Source of the DNA: Chloroflexota bacterium | Lineage (GTDB): Bacteria; Chloroflexota; Dehalococcoidia; GIF9; UBA5620 | DNA length: 15,417 nt | Direction of reading: 5' to 3' | Assembly (NCBI GenBank): GCA_026389735.1 | Contig: JAPLHH010000183.1 | Span: 1 to 15,417 of the forward strand | In this document: positions 7,797 to 14,359 of the stretch, piece by piece | Layout of the letters: each line of letters starts with the position of its first letter | Numbering within the stretch: the stretch's first letter is position 1 | Notes under the pieces: model-generated | Told to the model about the DNA's origin: nothing | Databases searched by the model: none | Seen by the model: only the letters and a program-made list of their open reading frames with translations | Made by a program: the position numbers and the translations under genes

Positions 7797-8711
7797 TCAT
7801 GGTTTTATGATTTTACCGTATGAGACATATTTCTTAATCCGTTCCTTTACTTTTTCCTGGTCTTCTGTATAGAACTTCATCTGCAAGTTTTTTACCAACT
7901 CTAAGTGTGTGGAAACGCCGCGTTCAGAAAATCGAGGATACTTTGCACTCTCCTCATCCCACCTCACCTTCATTTTATCTCCATCAACAGATACAACACC
8001 CTTTACCCAGCATACGGGACAGAAGACATAAGGTAATTTCTCAGGCACCTTTAGTACGTTGCAGTGGCAGACCGGACAAGATACATCTGTTTCATCGCCC
8101 ACAAATTTCACCTCTTCAATCGGCATCATCATTGCCCTGGCAACCCTTCGCCCTAATTCTCTGGCCCGTTCAAGGTATTTCTCCTCTATCAGAACGGCGC
8201 CTGGTCGGCCAACAAAATTAGTCTGCATTTGATCGACCAGTATTCGGGTATGCTGAATAAAGATATTTGCCGAGGTAAGACTCAGAGGAGTCCATTCGGG
8301 TTCTCCACCACCAACACAAATGATAGCGCCAACCCTTGTTTTCCTAAGAATTTCAGGATGCCTGAACATGGTGGGAAGCATTCTCTCGTTAATTATTTCA
8401 AAGTATCCGTTGGCCCTCAAATGATATGTTGGAACACTTACTATTAAGCCGCAATCTTCCACCACGGTCTTTTCCAAAATCCATGGAACGTCATCGTCTT
8501 TGATGGCACATCTTGCTTCCTTTCCTTTTGCCATCGCCATAGAGCATGCTTCACACCCCGTACATGGTTTTACTCTCAGCTCCATAGCTCGGATTATCTC
8601 CGATTCCACCCCGAGTTCCTCCGCTCCCATGGCAGCTTCTTTTAAGAGGATCTCGGAGTTGCCGTTCTTTCTGCCACACGATAAGCCGATAATTTTTTTT
8701 GTTTTAGTCAT
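7797..8711 (-). CDS. Flavodoxin-fold iron-sulfur flavoprotein with C-terminal zinc-ribbon-like domain
   Basis: A 304-aa protein from ATG 8711. An in-frame GTG at 8720 overlaps the SD (GGAGG, 8 nt before the ATG), so the ATG is preferred. The N-terminal 190 residues are an NADPH-dependent FMN reductase/Isf-like fold: SCGRKNGNSE (11-20) binds the FMN phosphate, then Cys50, Cys53, Cys56 and Cys68 (CTGCEAC...C) are candidate 4Fe-4S ligands, then SVPTYHLRANGYF (92-104). A second Cys set, CPVCHC (212-217) and CPVC (231-234), forms a zinc-ribbon or rubredoxin-like knuckle in a C-terminal extension of about 110 residues. Likely role: one/two-electron transfer between a ferredoxin or reduced cofactor and a partner, plausibly the OYE-type enzyme whose ATG lies 63 nt past this gene's stop. 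No membrane segments, so cytosolic. The partner is inferred from context only. Confidence 0.85.
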   Translation of the reverse strand: MTKTKKIIGLSCGRKNGNSEILLKEAAMGAEELGVESEIIRAMELRVKPCTGCEACSMAMAKGKEARCAIKDDDVPWILEKTVVEDCGLIVSVPTYHLRANGYFEIINERMLPTMFRHPEILRKTRVGAIICVGGGEPEWTPLSLTSANIFIQHTRILVDQMQTNFVGRPGAVLIEEKYLERARELGRRVARAMMMPIEEVKFVGDETDVSCPVCHCNVLKVPEKLPYVFCPVCWVKGVVSVDGDKMKVRWDEESAKYPRFSERGVSTHLELVKNLQMKFYTEDQEKVKERIKKYVSYGKIIKP

Positions 8712-8734
8712 ATTAGTCACCTCCTCTGTAATTC

Positions 8735-8836
8735 CTAGTCTGAATGATGGCTAGCACCTAGCCATAGCTCACGCACAGCAATAGCCATACGGAGAGCTTC
8801 ATAATTCAGTTTACCATTTCGTGTTGAACTTAGCCT
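8735..8836 (-). pseudogene. Apparent decayed 3' end of an unknown gene
   Basis: A 33-codon open stretch without a usable start ends in TAG at 8735. Its translation (GKLNYEALRMAIAVREL then WLGASHHSD) has the composition and helix pattern of a real protein C-terminus. I do not recognise the family. It is on the same strand as its neighbours but in no complete ORF, so it may be the residue of a deleted gene. The call rests on pattern alone. Confidence 0.25.
8747..8765. repeat. Perfect 8-bp hairpin upstream of the flavoprotein gene
   Basis: ATGGCTAG and CTAGCCAT are separated by 3 nt. On the minus strand it lies 36 nt before the flavoprotein ATG and is not followed by a T-run, so it is more likely an RNA-processing or stabilising hairpin than a terminator. 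It is inside the putative remnant at 8735-8836. Confidence 0.45.
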
Positions 8837-8847
8837 TCAGATACACC

Positions 8848-8946
8848 TTAGTACACACCATACTTGAAAACCGCTTCGGTCATGGCCTCAACGTTCTCCG
8901 GTTTGGTACCTCCACTAATTTTCCTTTTACCACGTACCTTTGAAAC
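8848..8946 (-). pseudogene. Apparent decayed gene fragment (32 codons)
   Basis: A short minus-strand open stretch ends with TAA at 8848 and is bounded upstream by TGA at 8947. Its translation (ISGGTKPENVEAMTEAVFKYG then VY) looks like the C-terminal helix of a metabolic enzyme; the T-K-P-E-N-V-x-A-M-x-E-A-V pattern recalls C-termini of uroporphyrinogen decarboxylase/methyltransferase-type proteins, but this is from memory and weak. There is no start codon with an SD. With the stretch at 8735-8836 it may be one frameshifted and shortened relic between the transporter and the flavoenzymes. Confidence 0.28.
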
Positions 8947-8972
8947 TCAGCAGTCCCCGAAGTCTGTAGTTA

Positions 8973-9944
8973 CTATTGTTGTTTTGCCTTCCATAATCTA
9001 CTTCGACTAACACGAGCCATCACCTGGCGGACTCGATCTACAGAACCCACCAATCCGTAGGGGAAGTACAATACCACCAGGATGAACAGGATGCCAAATA
9101 TGATAAGGTGAGCTTCTCCTAATTTTAGGGCAAATATCTCTGAAAGGATGACGAGGAAAAAGCTGCCAATTATAGGTCCGACCAGAGTGCCGGCACCACC
9201 GATCATGGCTGCCATGAGTGGCTCAAAGGTCCAGAGCGGGCTAAAAACCAGGGAGATGCTGTAAAAGGAGAGTCTGAAGAAGGCATACACTCCTCCACCT
9301 AAACCAGCCAAAAAGGCACTAATTAGTAAGGTCAAAACCTTATATTTAAACGTGTTAACGCCGGTAACCTGAGCTGCTTCTTCGTCATCGCGAACAGCAA
9401 CCATAGCCAGCCCCAGCTTGGAATTGGTCACAAAATAAACTACTGCTACTGCTATAAGCGCTACTACTAAGCCAAGGTAATAGCGGGGAAGAAGGCTATA
9501 GGTGGCGACATAGCTGCCCGGCATTTTAACCCATGTGGTAAAAATATTTCCCACGACTATTCTCAATACTTCTGCAAACGCCAGAGTACCAATAGCAAAA
9601 TATACACCCCTCAGCCGCAGAGTGGGCAGACCAATAATCACTGCCAAAACCACGGTTGCTACACCACCCGCTAGTACAGCTAGATATATCGGTACCTCTG
9701 CCTTCCAGAGGAAATGAGTGACCAAAACACCACAGCCGAAGAAGGCGGCAAGGCCAAGGTTAATCTGACCAGTATAACCCCCCATAAGGTTCCAGCTCTG
9801 AGACAGAATGATAAAGATGAACAGCATGACCATTAGATTCAGGATATTGGTTCCTACTTCCATAACCATGGGGAGCACTATGCAAGCTGCAACTACAACT
9901 CCACTTGGCAGCAATTTTTTCCAATTAGCTGTTATGGTTGACAT
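8973..9944 (-). CDS. livM: Branched-chain amino acid-type ABC transporter permease (LivM)
   Basis: A 323-aa membrane protein with about 8-10 hydrophobic segments: an N-terminal one (residues 14-45), GGYTGQINLGLAAFFGCGVL (55-74), ALAxxxA-type strings, and a final pair ending VVLYFPYGLVG. The cytoplasmic coupling loop reads MVAVRDDEEAAQVTGVNTFKYK, the LivM/LivH EAA-like motif that contacts the ATPases. It forms half of the membrane channel with LivH. Its ATG overlaps the livH stop by 13 nt, implying translational coupling; SD is AGGGG just before ATG. Hydrophobic branched-chain amino acids are the classic cargo, but this class also imports amides, urea and aromatic acids, and nothing here fixes the substrate. 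Confidence 0.92.
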   Translation of the reverse strand: MSTITANWKKLLPSGVVVAACIVLPMVMEVGTNILNLMVMLFIFIILSQSWNLMGGYTGQINLGLAAFFGCGVLVTHFLWKAEVPIYLAVLAGGVATVVLAVIIGLPTLRLRGVYFAIGTLAFAEVLRIVVGNIFTTWVKMPGSYVATYSLLPRYYLGLVVALIAVAVVYFVTNSKLGLAMVAVRDDEEAAQVTGVNTFKYKVLTLLISAFLAGLGGGVYAFFRLSFYSISLVFSPLWTFEPLMAAMIGGAGTLVGPIIGSFFLVILSEIFALKLGEAHLIIFGILFILVVLYFPYGLVGSVDRVRQVMARVSRSRLWKAKQQ

Positions 9945-10825
9945 CTATCCCCTTTTAGCAAAAATAATCCCTGCGGCCTGAACATTAACACTATAATAAA
10001 TATGACAAGCGCAACAGCCTGCCGGTAGGGAGCACCCACAACAAAAACACTAGCTGACTCTACCACTCCCAATATAATACCAGCGGGAAGTATGGCATTA
10101 ATGTTCCCTTCTCCTGCCAGCACCATAACGACTATACCTATCAACAGCCAGCTTAATCCCCCACCTGGAGTTATAGAGTAGCTTGACACGACAATGACAC
10201 CAGCTACGCCAGCCAATGCTACAGCAATACCACAGGAAATCAAATAGGTTCGCTGAACATTGACTCCGCATAAGCTGGCTGCCTCCGCGTCCTGGGTCGC
10301 TGCCCGCACATGTTTGCCAAAATAGGTCTTGCTGAGAATGAAATACAAAGCAACTGCAACCAGAATAGCAATGCCGAGACCGCACAGGCCAGTGAGGCTC
10401 AGTTTGACACCAAATATATTAATAGCCTCTCCAGTGTGAGAGGCCATTATGCTTCTACAATTTGGTGTCCAGATTAAAGCCATTGCATTGTCGAGCACAT
10501 ATATTACACCAAAAGTAATCAACAAAGAGCTGGCAACCCTCATTTCGATATCCGGTAATTTCAGCAATGGTGAAAGCGTGAGCTTATATAGAATCAAGCC
10601 CGTTAAAAACGTGGCAATGATAACCAACGGTATAGAAAGGTAGGGGTCTATACCCCAGAGAGCGAAAATCCAGTAACTTACATAGCCACCAAGTATTAAA
10701 AAACTGCCATGGGCAACATTGAGGAATTTCATAATACCCATAATCAGGCCTAGCCCATATGCTATCAGTGCATACAGCGCGCCCACTAGAATGCCAGAGG
10801 CAATTGCCTGAATTACATCTTCCAA
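9932..10825 (-). CDS. livH: Branched-chain amino acid-type ABC transporter permease (LivH)
   Basis: A 297-aa polytopic membrane protein of normal LivH length. It starts ASGILVGALYALIAYGLGL, then MKFLNVAHGSFLILGGY (33-49), the segment typical of LivH. The coupling loop is HVRAATQDAEAASLCGVNV, followed by hydrophobic helices and the usual C-terminus FRPQGLF. It pairs with LivM in the membrane. The start codon is TTG (10823-10825), placed 3 nt after the livF TAA and preceded by a weak AGG SD that overlaps that stop, so it probably depends on ribosomes finishing livF. Confidence 0.92.
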   Translation of the reverse strand: MEDVIQAIASGILVGALYALIAYGLGLIMGIMKFLNVAHGSFLILGGYVSYWIFALWGIDPYLSIPLVIIATFLTGLILYKLTLSPLLKLPDIEMRVASSLLITFGVIYVLDNAMALIWTPNCRSIMASHTGEAINIFGVKLSLTGLCGLGIAILVAVALYFILSKTYFGKHVRAATQDAEAASLCGVNVQRTYLISCGIAVALAGVAGVIVVSSYSITPGGGLSWLLIGIVVMVLAGEGNINAILPAGIILGVVESASVFVVGAPYRQAVALVIFIIVLMFRPQGLFLLKGDRCQP

Positions 10826-10828
10826 TAT

Positions 10829-11557
10829 TTAACCTGCTTTTTCTACTGGACTGATACCTAAATAAGCCTCTTTAATTCGCTCACTACATAAAAGCGCTCT
10901 GGCAACACCCTGGCTTTGAATACGACCATGCTCAATAATATAGCCTCGGTCAGCCATTGACAAAGCCATATTAACATCCTGCTCCACCAGGAAAATTGTG
11001 AGCTTCCTTGACTTGTTTATGTCTTTGATAACTCTGGAGATTTCTTGAACCAAAAGTGGGCTTAAGCCCAGGGACATCTCATCAATCAGGAGAAGTCTTG
11101 GCTGTGACATCAGCGCCCTGCCTATAGCTAACATCTGCTGCTCACCACCGCTTAATGTACCTGCCCTTTGTTTAGCCCTTGCCCTTAAAATCGGAAATAA
11201 CTCATAAATCCAACTGATTGTATCGTGTCTTGCTTTCTTCGCTTCTCTAACGGAAGCGCCCACCTCCAGGTTCTCCAGTACAGTCATCTGAGGGAATAGC
11301 CTTCTCCCTTCGGGAACCATGGAGATGCCAACTTCCGCTATCCGGTGCGCAGGCAGCTTGTCCAGGCGTATTCCCTCAAAACTAATGCTCCCGGTTTTAG
11401 GCTTGAGTAGCCCTGAGATGGTCTTCATAATAGTGCTCTTGCCCGCCCCATTAGAGCCGACAAGAGTTACTATTTCCCCGCCTCCAACGGTAAGAGATAT
11501 ATCCCACAATGCCTGAAGGTCGCCATAATAAACGTCTATGTTACTAATTTCTAGCAT
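10829..11557 (-). CDS. livF: Branched-chain amino acid-type ABC transporter ATP-binding protein (LivF)
   Basis: A 242-aa ATPase, usual LivF length (230-240). Walker A GSNGAGKST (34-42), the LivF-typical VPEGRRLFPQMTVLENLEVG (81-100), signature LSGGEQ (135-140), Walker B LLLIDE (155-160) followed by MSLGL, and VEQD (191-194), where LivF proteins carry Gln in the H-loop. It energises import through LivHM from the cytoplasmic side together with LivG. Its ATG lies inside the 3' end of livG (7-nt overlap), and livH follows 3 nt after its stop, so the genes are translationally linked. Confidence 0.94.
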   Translation of the reverse strand: MLEISNIDVYYGDLQALWDISLTVGGGEIVTLVGSNGAGKSTIMKTISGLLKPKTGSISFEGIRLDKLPAHRIAEVGISMVPEGRRLFPQMTVLENLEVGASVREAKKARHDTISWIYELFPILRARAKQRAGTLSGGEQQMLAIGRALMSQPRLLLIDEMSLGLSPLLVQEISRVIKDINKSRKLTIFLVEQDVNMALSMADRGYIIEHGRIQSQGVARALLCSERIKEAYLGISPVEKAG

Positions 11558-12282
11558 TGGACACTTTTTCCTAAATACGCCTCAATGACATGGCTATTAT
11601 TGGCTACTTCCTGCGGTGAGCCATCAGCAATTTTCTCCCCAACATTTAGCGCAATTACCCTGTCCGAAAGCCCCATTATTACCTTCATTACATGCTCTAC
11701 TACTATCAGGGTTACCCCGGAGTCCCTTATCCTCCTTACTAACCGTATGCTATCATCCATCTCCGCTGGGTTTAAACCGGCAAACATCTCATCGAGCAAC
11801 AACAACCTGGGCTTTGTTGCCAGCGCCCGGGCAATCTCCAACCGCTTGCGGTCAACCAGGCCAAGCATCCCCGCCATCGGCACCCACCTCTTTGCTAAAC
11901 CAGTAAGAGCTAGAATCTGTTCTGCTTCTATGCGGGCTTGCCTTGTATTCCGAGCTGGCTCACTGCCATAAGCCCTGCCCACCATTACGTTTTTCAAGGG
12001 GGATAACCGGTTAAACGGCTTAACCAATTGAAAGGTCCTGGCGATACCGCTCTGGCATATTTTATAAGGTGCCATACCGGTTATATCTTTACCGCTGAAC
12101 CTTATGCTGCCTGTTCCAGGTTTGAGAAGCCCGCTTATTAGATTAAACAAGGTAGTTTTACCTGACCCGTTGGGACCGATAAGCCCTAATATCTCCCCAT
12201 CGTCAAGGGTGAAGCTAACTCGGTTAATAGCCATCACTCCGCCAAAGGCCTTGGAAAGATTATCGATTGAGAGTAATGCCAT
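11551..12282 (-). CDS. livG: Branched-chain amino acid-type ABC transporter ATP-binding protein (LivG)
   Basis: 243 aa from the ATG at 12282 (MALLSIDNLSKAFGG), the family's normal N-terminus. An ATG 23 codons upstream lies inside a hairpin and would add an uncharacteristic tail, so it is not used; the chosen ATG has only a weak SD. Walker A GPNGSGKT (36-43), Q-loop RTFQ (82-85), Walker B LLLLDE (160-165), FAGLNP after it, H-loop EH (196-197). The C-terminal AYLGKS is the LivG tail that follows the transport domain. The ABC signature is degenerate: LGLVDRKRLEIARAL replaces the usual LSYGQ-type sequence, while the RLEIARAL helix is intact. Partner of LivF; follows the binding-protein gene after a 170-nt spacer with hairpins. 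Confidence 0.93.
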   Translation of the reverse strand: MALLSIDNLSKAFGGVMAINRVSFTLDDGEILGLIGPNGSGKTTLFNLISGLLKPGTGSIRFSGKDITGMAPYKICQSGIARTFQLVKPFNRLSPLKNVMVGRAYGSEPARNTRQARIEAEQILALTGLAKRWVPMAGMLGLVDRKRLEIARALATKPRLLLLDEMFAGLNPAEMDDSIRLVRRIRDSGVTLIVVEHVMKVIMGLSDRVIALNVGEKIADGSPQEVANNSHVIEAYLGKSVQC

Positions 12283-12310
12283 GTTATTTTTGCCAGTAAT
12301 GCCGAGTTTT

Positions 12311-12348
12311 ATAGGACTGTGCCAGCTGTATAGCCAGCACAGTCCTAT
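12311..12348. repeat. Long hairpin between the binding-protein gene and livG
   Basis: ATAGGACTGTGC (12311-12322) and its exact complement (12337-12348) enclose 14 nt. On the minus strand only a short A-rich stretch follows, without a real T-run, so full termination is doubtful. Such a hairpin after a solute-binding-protein cistron commonly protects the upstream mRNA or lowers downstream expression, giving more binding protein than transporter. That role is inference. Confidence 0.6.
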
Positions 12349-12389
12349 CATTCTGCTTTTGCATACCAGAAGTCACAGCCATATACATT

Positions 12390-12430
12390 ATGGCCAGAAC
12401 TATCTATTAGTACAGGCCATGATGTTCTGG
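12390..12430. repeat. Overlapping inverted repeats just after the binding-protein stop
   Basis: CCAGAAC (12394-12400) pairs with GTTCTGG (12424-12430), and ATGGCC (12390-12395) with GGCCAT (12415-12420). The stems share bases and exclude each other. They lie 22 nt past the SBP stop codon and may form part of its 3' RNA structure. Confidence 0.35.
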
Positions 12431-12452
12431 TTATATTATTATGTTTAACTTC

Positions 12453-14030
12453 TTATTTTACTACAATTTGTGCCGGGTCAGTGACAGCTATCATGGGCCC
12501 ACCGCCAATCGGTGCTGCCATTATTTTTCCGGTTACGCTGATAGTTTTGCCTTTGTAACTATCAGGATCAACTGGCCAGTTCAATGCGTCTTTGATTGCT
12601 ACGCCCATGCCTACTCCCATGCCACCTCCTAGGAAGAGAACTACCTCAGGAGGTGCAAAAGTCCTCACGTCCATGATTTCACCGGTTACTGTGACATTTT
12701 CATTAAAATGGTTTTTGGCATCTTTCCAATCTATTTCCGGTCCCGATGGAAGTGGTGTAGATGGTGTAGCAGGTTGGGTTCCAGTTGGTGCTGGTTTTGA
12801 TGCTGGTTCAGGCCTTGGATAAACCAATGACTTTGTTTTGAGGTTATCAGGCCATACGAGCTCCAGTTCTCCATTCTGCCATTGAATCACACTCGGAACT
12901 GGGTCAATTCGTGCGCCGTTTTCACGGAATTTGATTTGACCCATAACAGTCATGGTATTTGAAGCAGCTATGGCATCCCTTAGCTTTTCTCTGTCCAGTG
13001 TGCCAGCCCTTTCAATTGCATCGGCTATCAACTGGATAGAAGCATAACAAGGCCCGGCAGCAATATGAGTATTGGTACCATACTTAGCCTTGTACGCAGC
13101 ATTAAGTTCATCAACTCCAGGAAATTTAAATGCTGGGTGCCAATCAGGACATCCTATTACGTATTCACCCATTGGACCGAGCTTCGACCATCCCGGGTCA
13201 TCTGCGCCTCTGATGCATACCATTGCCTTCGGGTTAAAACCAAGTTCCTTACTTTGCTTTACAATGGTAATAGCATCAGGAGTGTTAGGGCCAGAGAAGA
13301 GCACCTCGGCACCAGCTTTTTTTGCATCGTTTATAAGTGGGCTTAGGTCCGGAGCCATCGTTGCATATTGTCCACGATAAACTATGTTAACACCCCGGGC
13401 AGCGGCGTCTTGTTTGACAAAATTCATCAATTCTATAACAAAGGGGAACTGCTCCTCCAAAAGAGCCCATTTTGTTGGCTTATTGCCATTGAGACTATCA
13501 AAAAGATCGAGTACTGCAACCGCTACATCTGAGTTCAACTTACCAATGGTAAACCAGTATCTGTAGCCACTCTGACTTAGCAAATCTATCGTCATCTGAG
13601 AGACTACCACGGGCATTTTATTCTTTTCGAAGATCTCAGCCGCTGCAGAAATCAAGGTAGTACCAGAAGCAATAGCCACGTTATATTGTGAGTTTAGTGC
13701 TTCAGCGCGGGCAACAGCCTTCTCTGGGTCAGACTCCATGTCCAGGAGGACCAGTTCCAAGGGTATCTTTTTATCAAATTCCTTGACATAGACGCCACCA
13801 TCCTGGTTAATCTTTGCTACAGCTAATTCGTAGCCATTTTTCGCTGGCTGTCCAACAGCAGCATCAAACCCGGTCAGAGAGATTAAAACGCCAACCTTGA
13901 TGCTTTCAGGAGCCGGCGGCGTCGGAGTTGGAGCTGGTTTGGCGCAGCCGCCGCTTATGACCAAGCTAACCGCCACCATTACCAAAAAAAGAACAAAACC
14001 TACTTTTTTCAATTCATTTCCCCCTTTCAT
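12453..14030 (-). CDS. ABC transporter substrate-binding lipoprotein (LivJ/K-type) with C-terminal OB-fold-like domain
   Basis: 525 aa, far longer than LivJ (~370). A signal peptide (residues 1-28, LKKVGFVLFLVMVAVSLVI core) ends in a lipobox SGGC, so Cys29 should be lipidated. A Pro/Thr linker follows, then a type I periplasmic-binding fold from about 43 (IKVGVLISLTGFDAAVGQPA) to about 400, the Peripla_BP_6 family that binds amino acids, amides or aromatic acids. A second Pro/Thr/Ser linker (405-429) leads to about 96 residues with two related strands, VTVTGEIMDV and ISVTGKIMAA, and the ending MIAVTDPAQIVV, typical of the OB-fold (tRNA_anti-like) domain found in secreted proteins. First gene of the liv operon. 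ATG 14030 has SD AAAGGA; a TTG five codons later, preceded by GGGGG, is an alternative start. It captures the substrate outside the cell for LivHMGF. Confidence 0.9.
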   Translation of the reverse strand: MKGGNELKKVGFVLFLVMVAVSLVISGGCAKPAPTPTPPAPESIKVGVLISLTGFDAAVGQPAKNGYELAVAKINQDGGVYVKEFDKKIPLELVLLDMESDPEKAVARAEALNSQYNVAIASGTTLISAAAEIFEKNKMPVVVSQMTIDLLSQSGYRYWFTIGKLNSDVAVAVLDLFDSLNGNKPTKWALLEEQFPFVIELMNFVKQDAAARGVNIVYRGQYATMAPDLSPLINDAKKAGAEVLFSGPNTPDAITIVKQSKELGFNPKAMVCIRGADDPGWSKLGPMGEYVIGCPDWHPAFKFPGVDELNAAYKAKYGTNTHIAAGPCYASIQLIADAIERAGTLDREKLRDAIAASNTMTVMGQIKFRENGARIDPVPSVIQWQNGELELVWPDNLKTKSLVYPRPEPASKPAPTGTQPATPSTPLPSGPEIDWKDAKNHFNENVTVTGEIMDVRTFAPPEVVLFLGGGMGVGMGVAIKDALNWPVDPDSYKGKTISVTGKIMAAPIGGGPMIAVTDPAQIVVK

Positions 14031-14080
14031 ATTTTCCTTTAATAACCACGGATTATTTGAACTTTAGAATATCTTGAATA

Positions 14081-14091
14081 TATCACCTCCT
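14081..14091 (-). promoter_or_regulatory. Orphan full-length SD in the binding-protein leader
   Basis: AGGAGGTGATA on the minus strand matches the anti-SD closely but has no start codon at a proper distance; it lies about 50 nt before the SBP ATG. It may be a ribosome standby site or the relic of a leader ORF. The rest of 14031-14110 shows nothing else I can interpret. Confidence 0.3.
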
Positions 14092-14116
14092 CATTATTTA
14101 TTTTGGTCACTATCCC

Positions 14117-14125
14117 GTTATAACA
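14117..14125 (-). promoter_or_regulatory. Candidate extended -10 promoter toward the binding-protein operon
   Basis: TGTTATAAC on the minus strand is an extended -10 (TGnTATAAC). The -35 region at 17 nt is poor. Transcription would begin near 14110, giving an 80-nt leader to the SBP gene. It forms an inverted pair with the plus-strand element at 14154. Confidence 0.45.
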
Positions 14126-14153
14126 AGTATTCATAGAATTGAAACAGGCGTAT

Positions 14154-14162
14154 TGTTATAAT
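14154..14162 (+). promoter_or_regulatory. Candidate extended -10 promoter for the small hydrophobic ORF
   Basis: TGTTATAAT on the plus strand is a perfect extended -10; the -35 position (TAGAAT, 14134-14139) is poor. The predicted start, near 14169, coincides with the left arm of the 15-bp inverted repeat, so the RNA would begin with that arm. Confidence 0.5.
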
Positions 14163-14225
14163 GGTAATGCTAAGATGGGGTATTCTGGGTTACCATGAGT
14201 TGGGGAGGTTAGGCATAGGTTGCAA

Positions 14226-14240
14226 GTGGCGGTTTGCCAC
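14226..14240 (+). promoter_or_regulatory. Hairpin immediately upstream of the small-ORF SD
   Basis: GTGGC and GCCAC enclose GGTTT; the stem ends 1 nt before AAGGAGGAG (14242-14250). A helix in this position resembles the 5' helix that modulates translation in Fst-type toxin mRNAs; by analogy only. Confidence 0.45.
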
Positions 14241-14258
14241 CAAGGAGGAGCAACAATA

Positions 14259-14339
14259 ATGAAAGACTTAATCCTACTACCCATAGTCCCCATAATATTC
14301 TGGATAATCCTACTTACTATTCAGAATATACCCTCATAA
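14259..14339 (+). CDS. Small hydrophobic peptide, candidate Fst-like type I toxin
   Basis: A 26-codon ORF with an excellent SD (AAGGAGGAG, 8 nt spacing), ATG start and TAA stop. The peptide begins MKDLILLPIVPI and continues as one hydrophobic segment (residues 4-22, with a Trp at 16) ending in a short polar tail, so it would span a membrane. In the first 12 residues it matches the enterococcal Fst toxin (MKDLMSLVIAPI) at 8 positions without gaps, including the MKDL start and the Pro-Ile pair; Fst is longer and has a charged tail that this one lacks. It has its own extended -10 element, an adjacent 5' hairpin and the 15-bp inverted repeat around it, and faces a strong antisense promoter. Alternatives: a leader peptide, or a chance ORF in a structured leader. 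Coding is fairly likely; toxin function is a hypothesis. Confidence 0.5.
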   Translation: MKDLILLPIVPIIFWIILLTIQNIPS

Positions 14340-14359
14340 AATGGCACCCTTGGAGTACC
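14337..14359 (-). terminator. Weak candidate terminator for a leftward antisense RNA
   Basis: On the minus strand GGTAC (14359-14355) can pair with GTGCC (14347-14343), one G-U pair, around a 7-nt loop, followed by ATTTTA. It would end a transcript from 14479 after about 140 nt, just past the stop codon of the small ORF. The stem is short, so read-through is expected. Confidence 0.28.

Noticed and set aside
8712..8720. GTG at 8720 as start of the flavoprotein
   Set aside because: It overlaps the SD GGAGG, which is correctly spaced for the ATG at 8711.
10098..10385. 95-codon minus-strand frame inside livH
   Set aside because: Out of frame with livH, which has the complete permease pattern; Cys/Ser-rich shadow translation.
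12283..12351. ATG at 12351 as livG start
   Set aside because: It lies within the hairpin arm, lacks an SD, and adds 23 residues not found in LivG.
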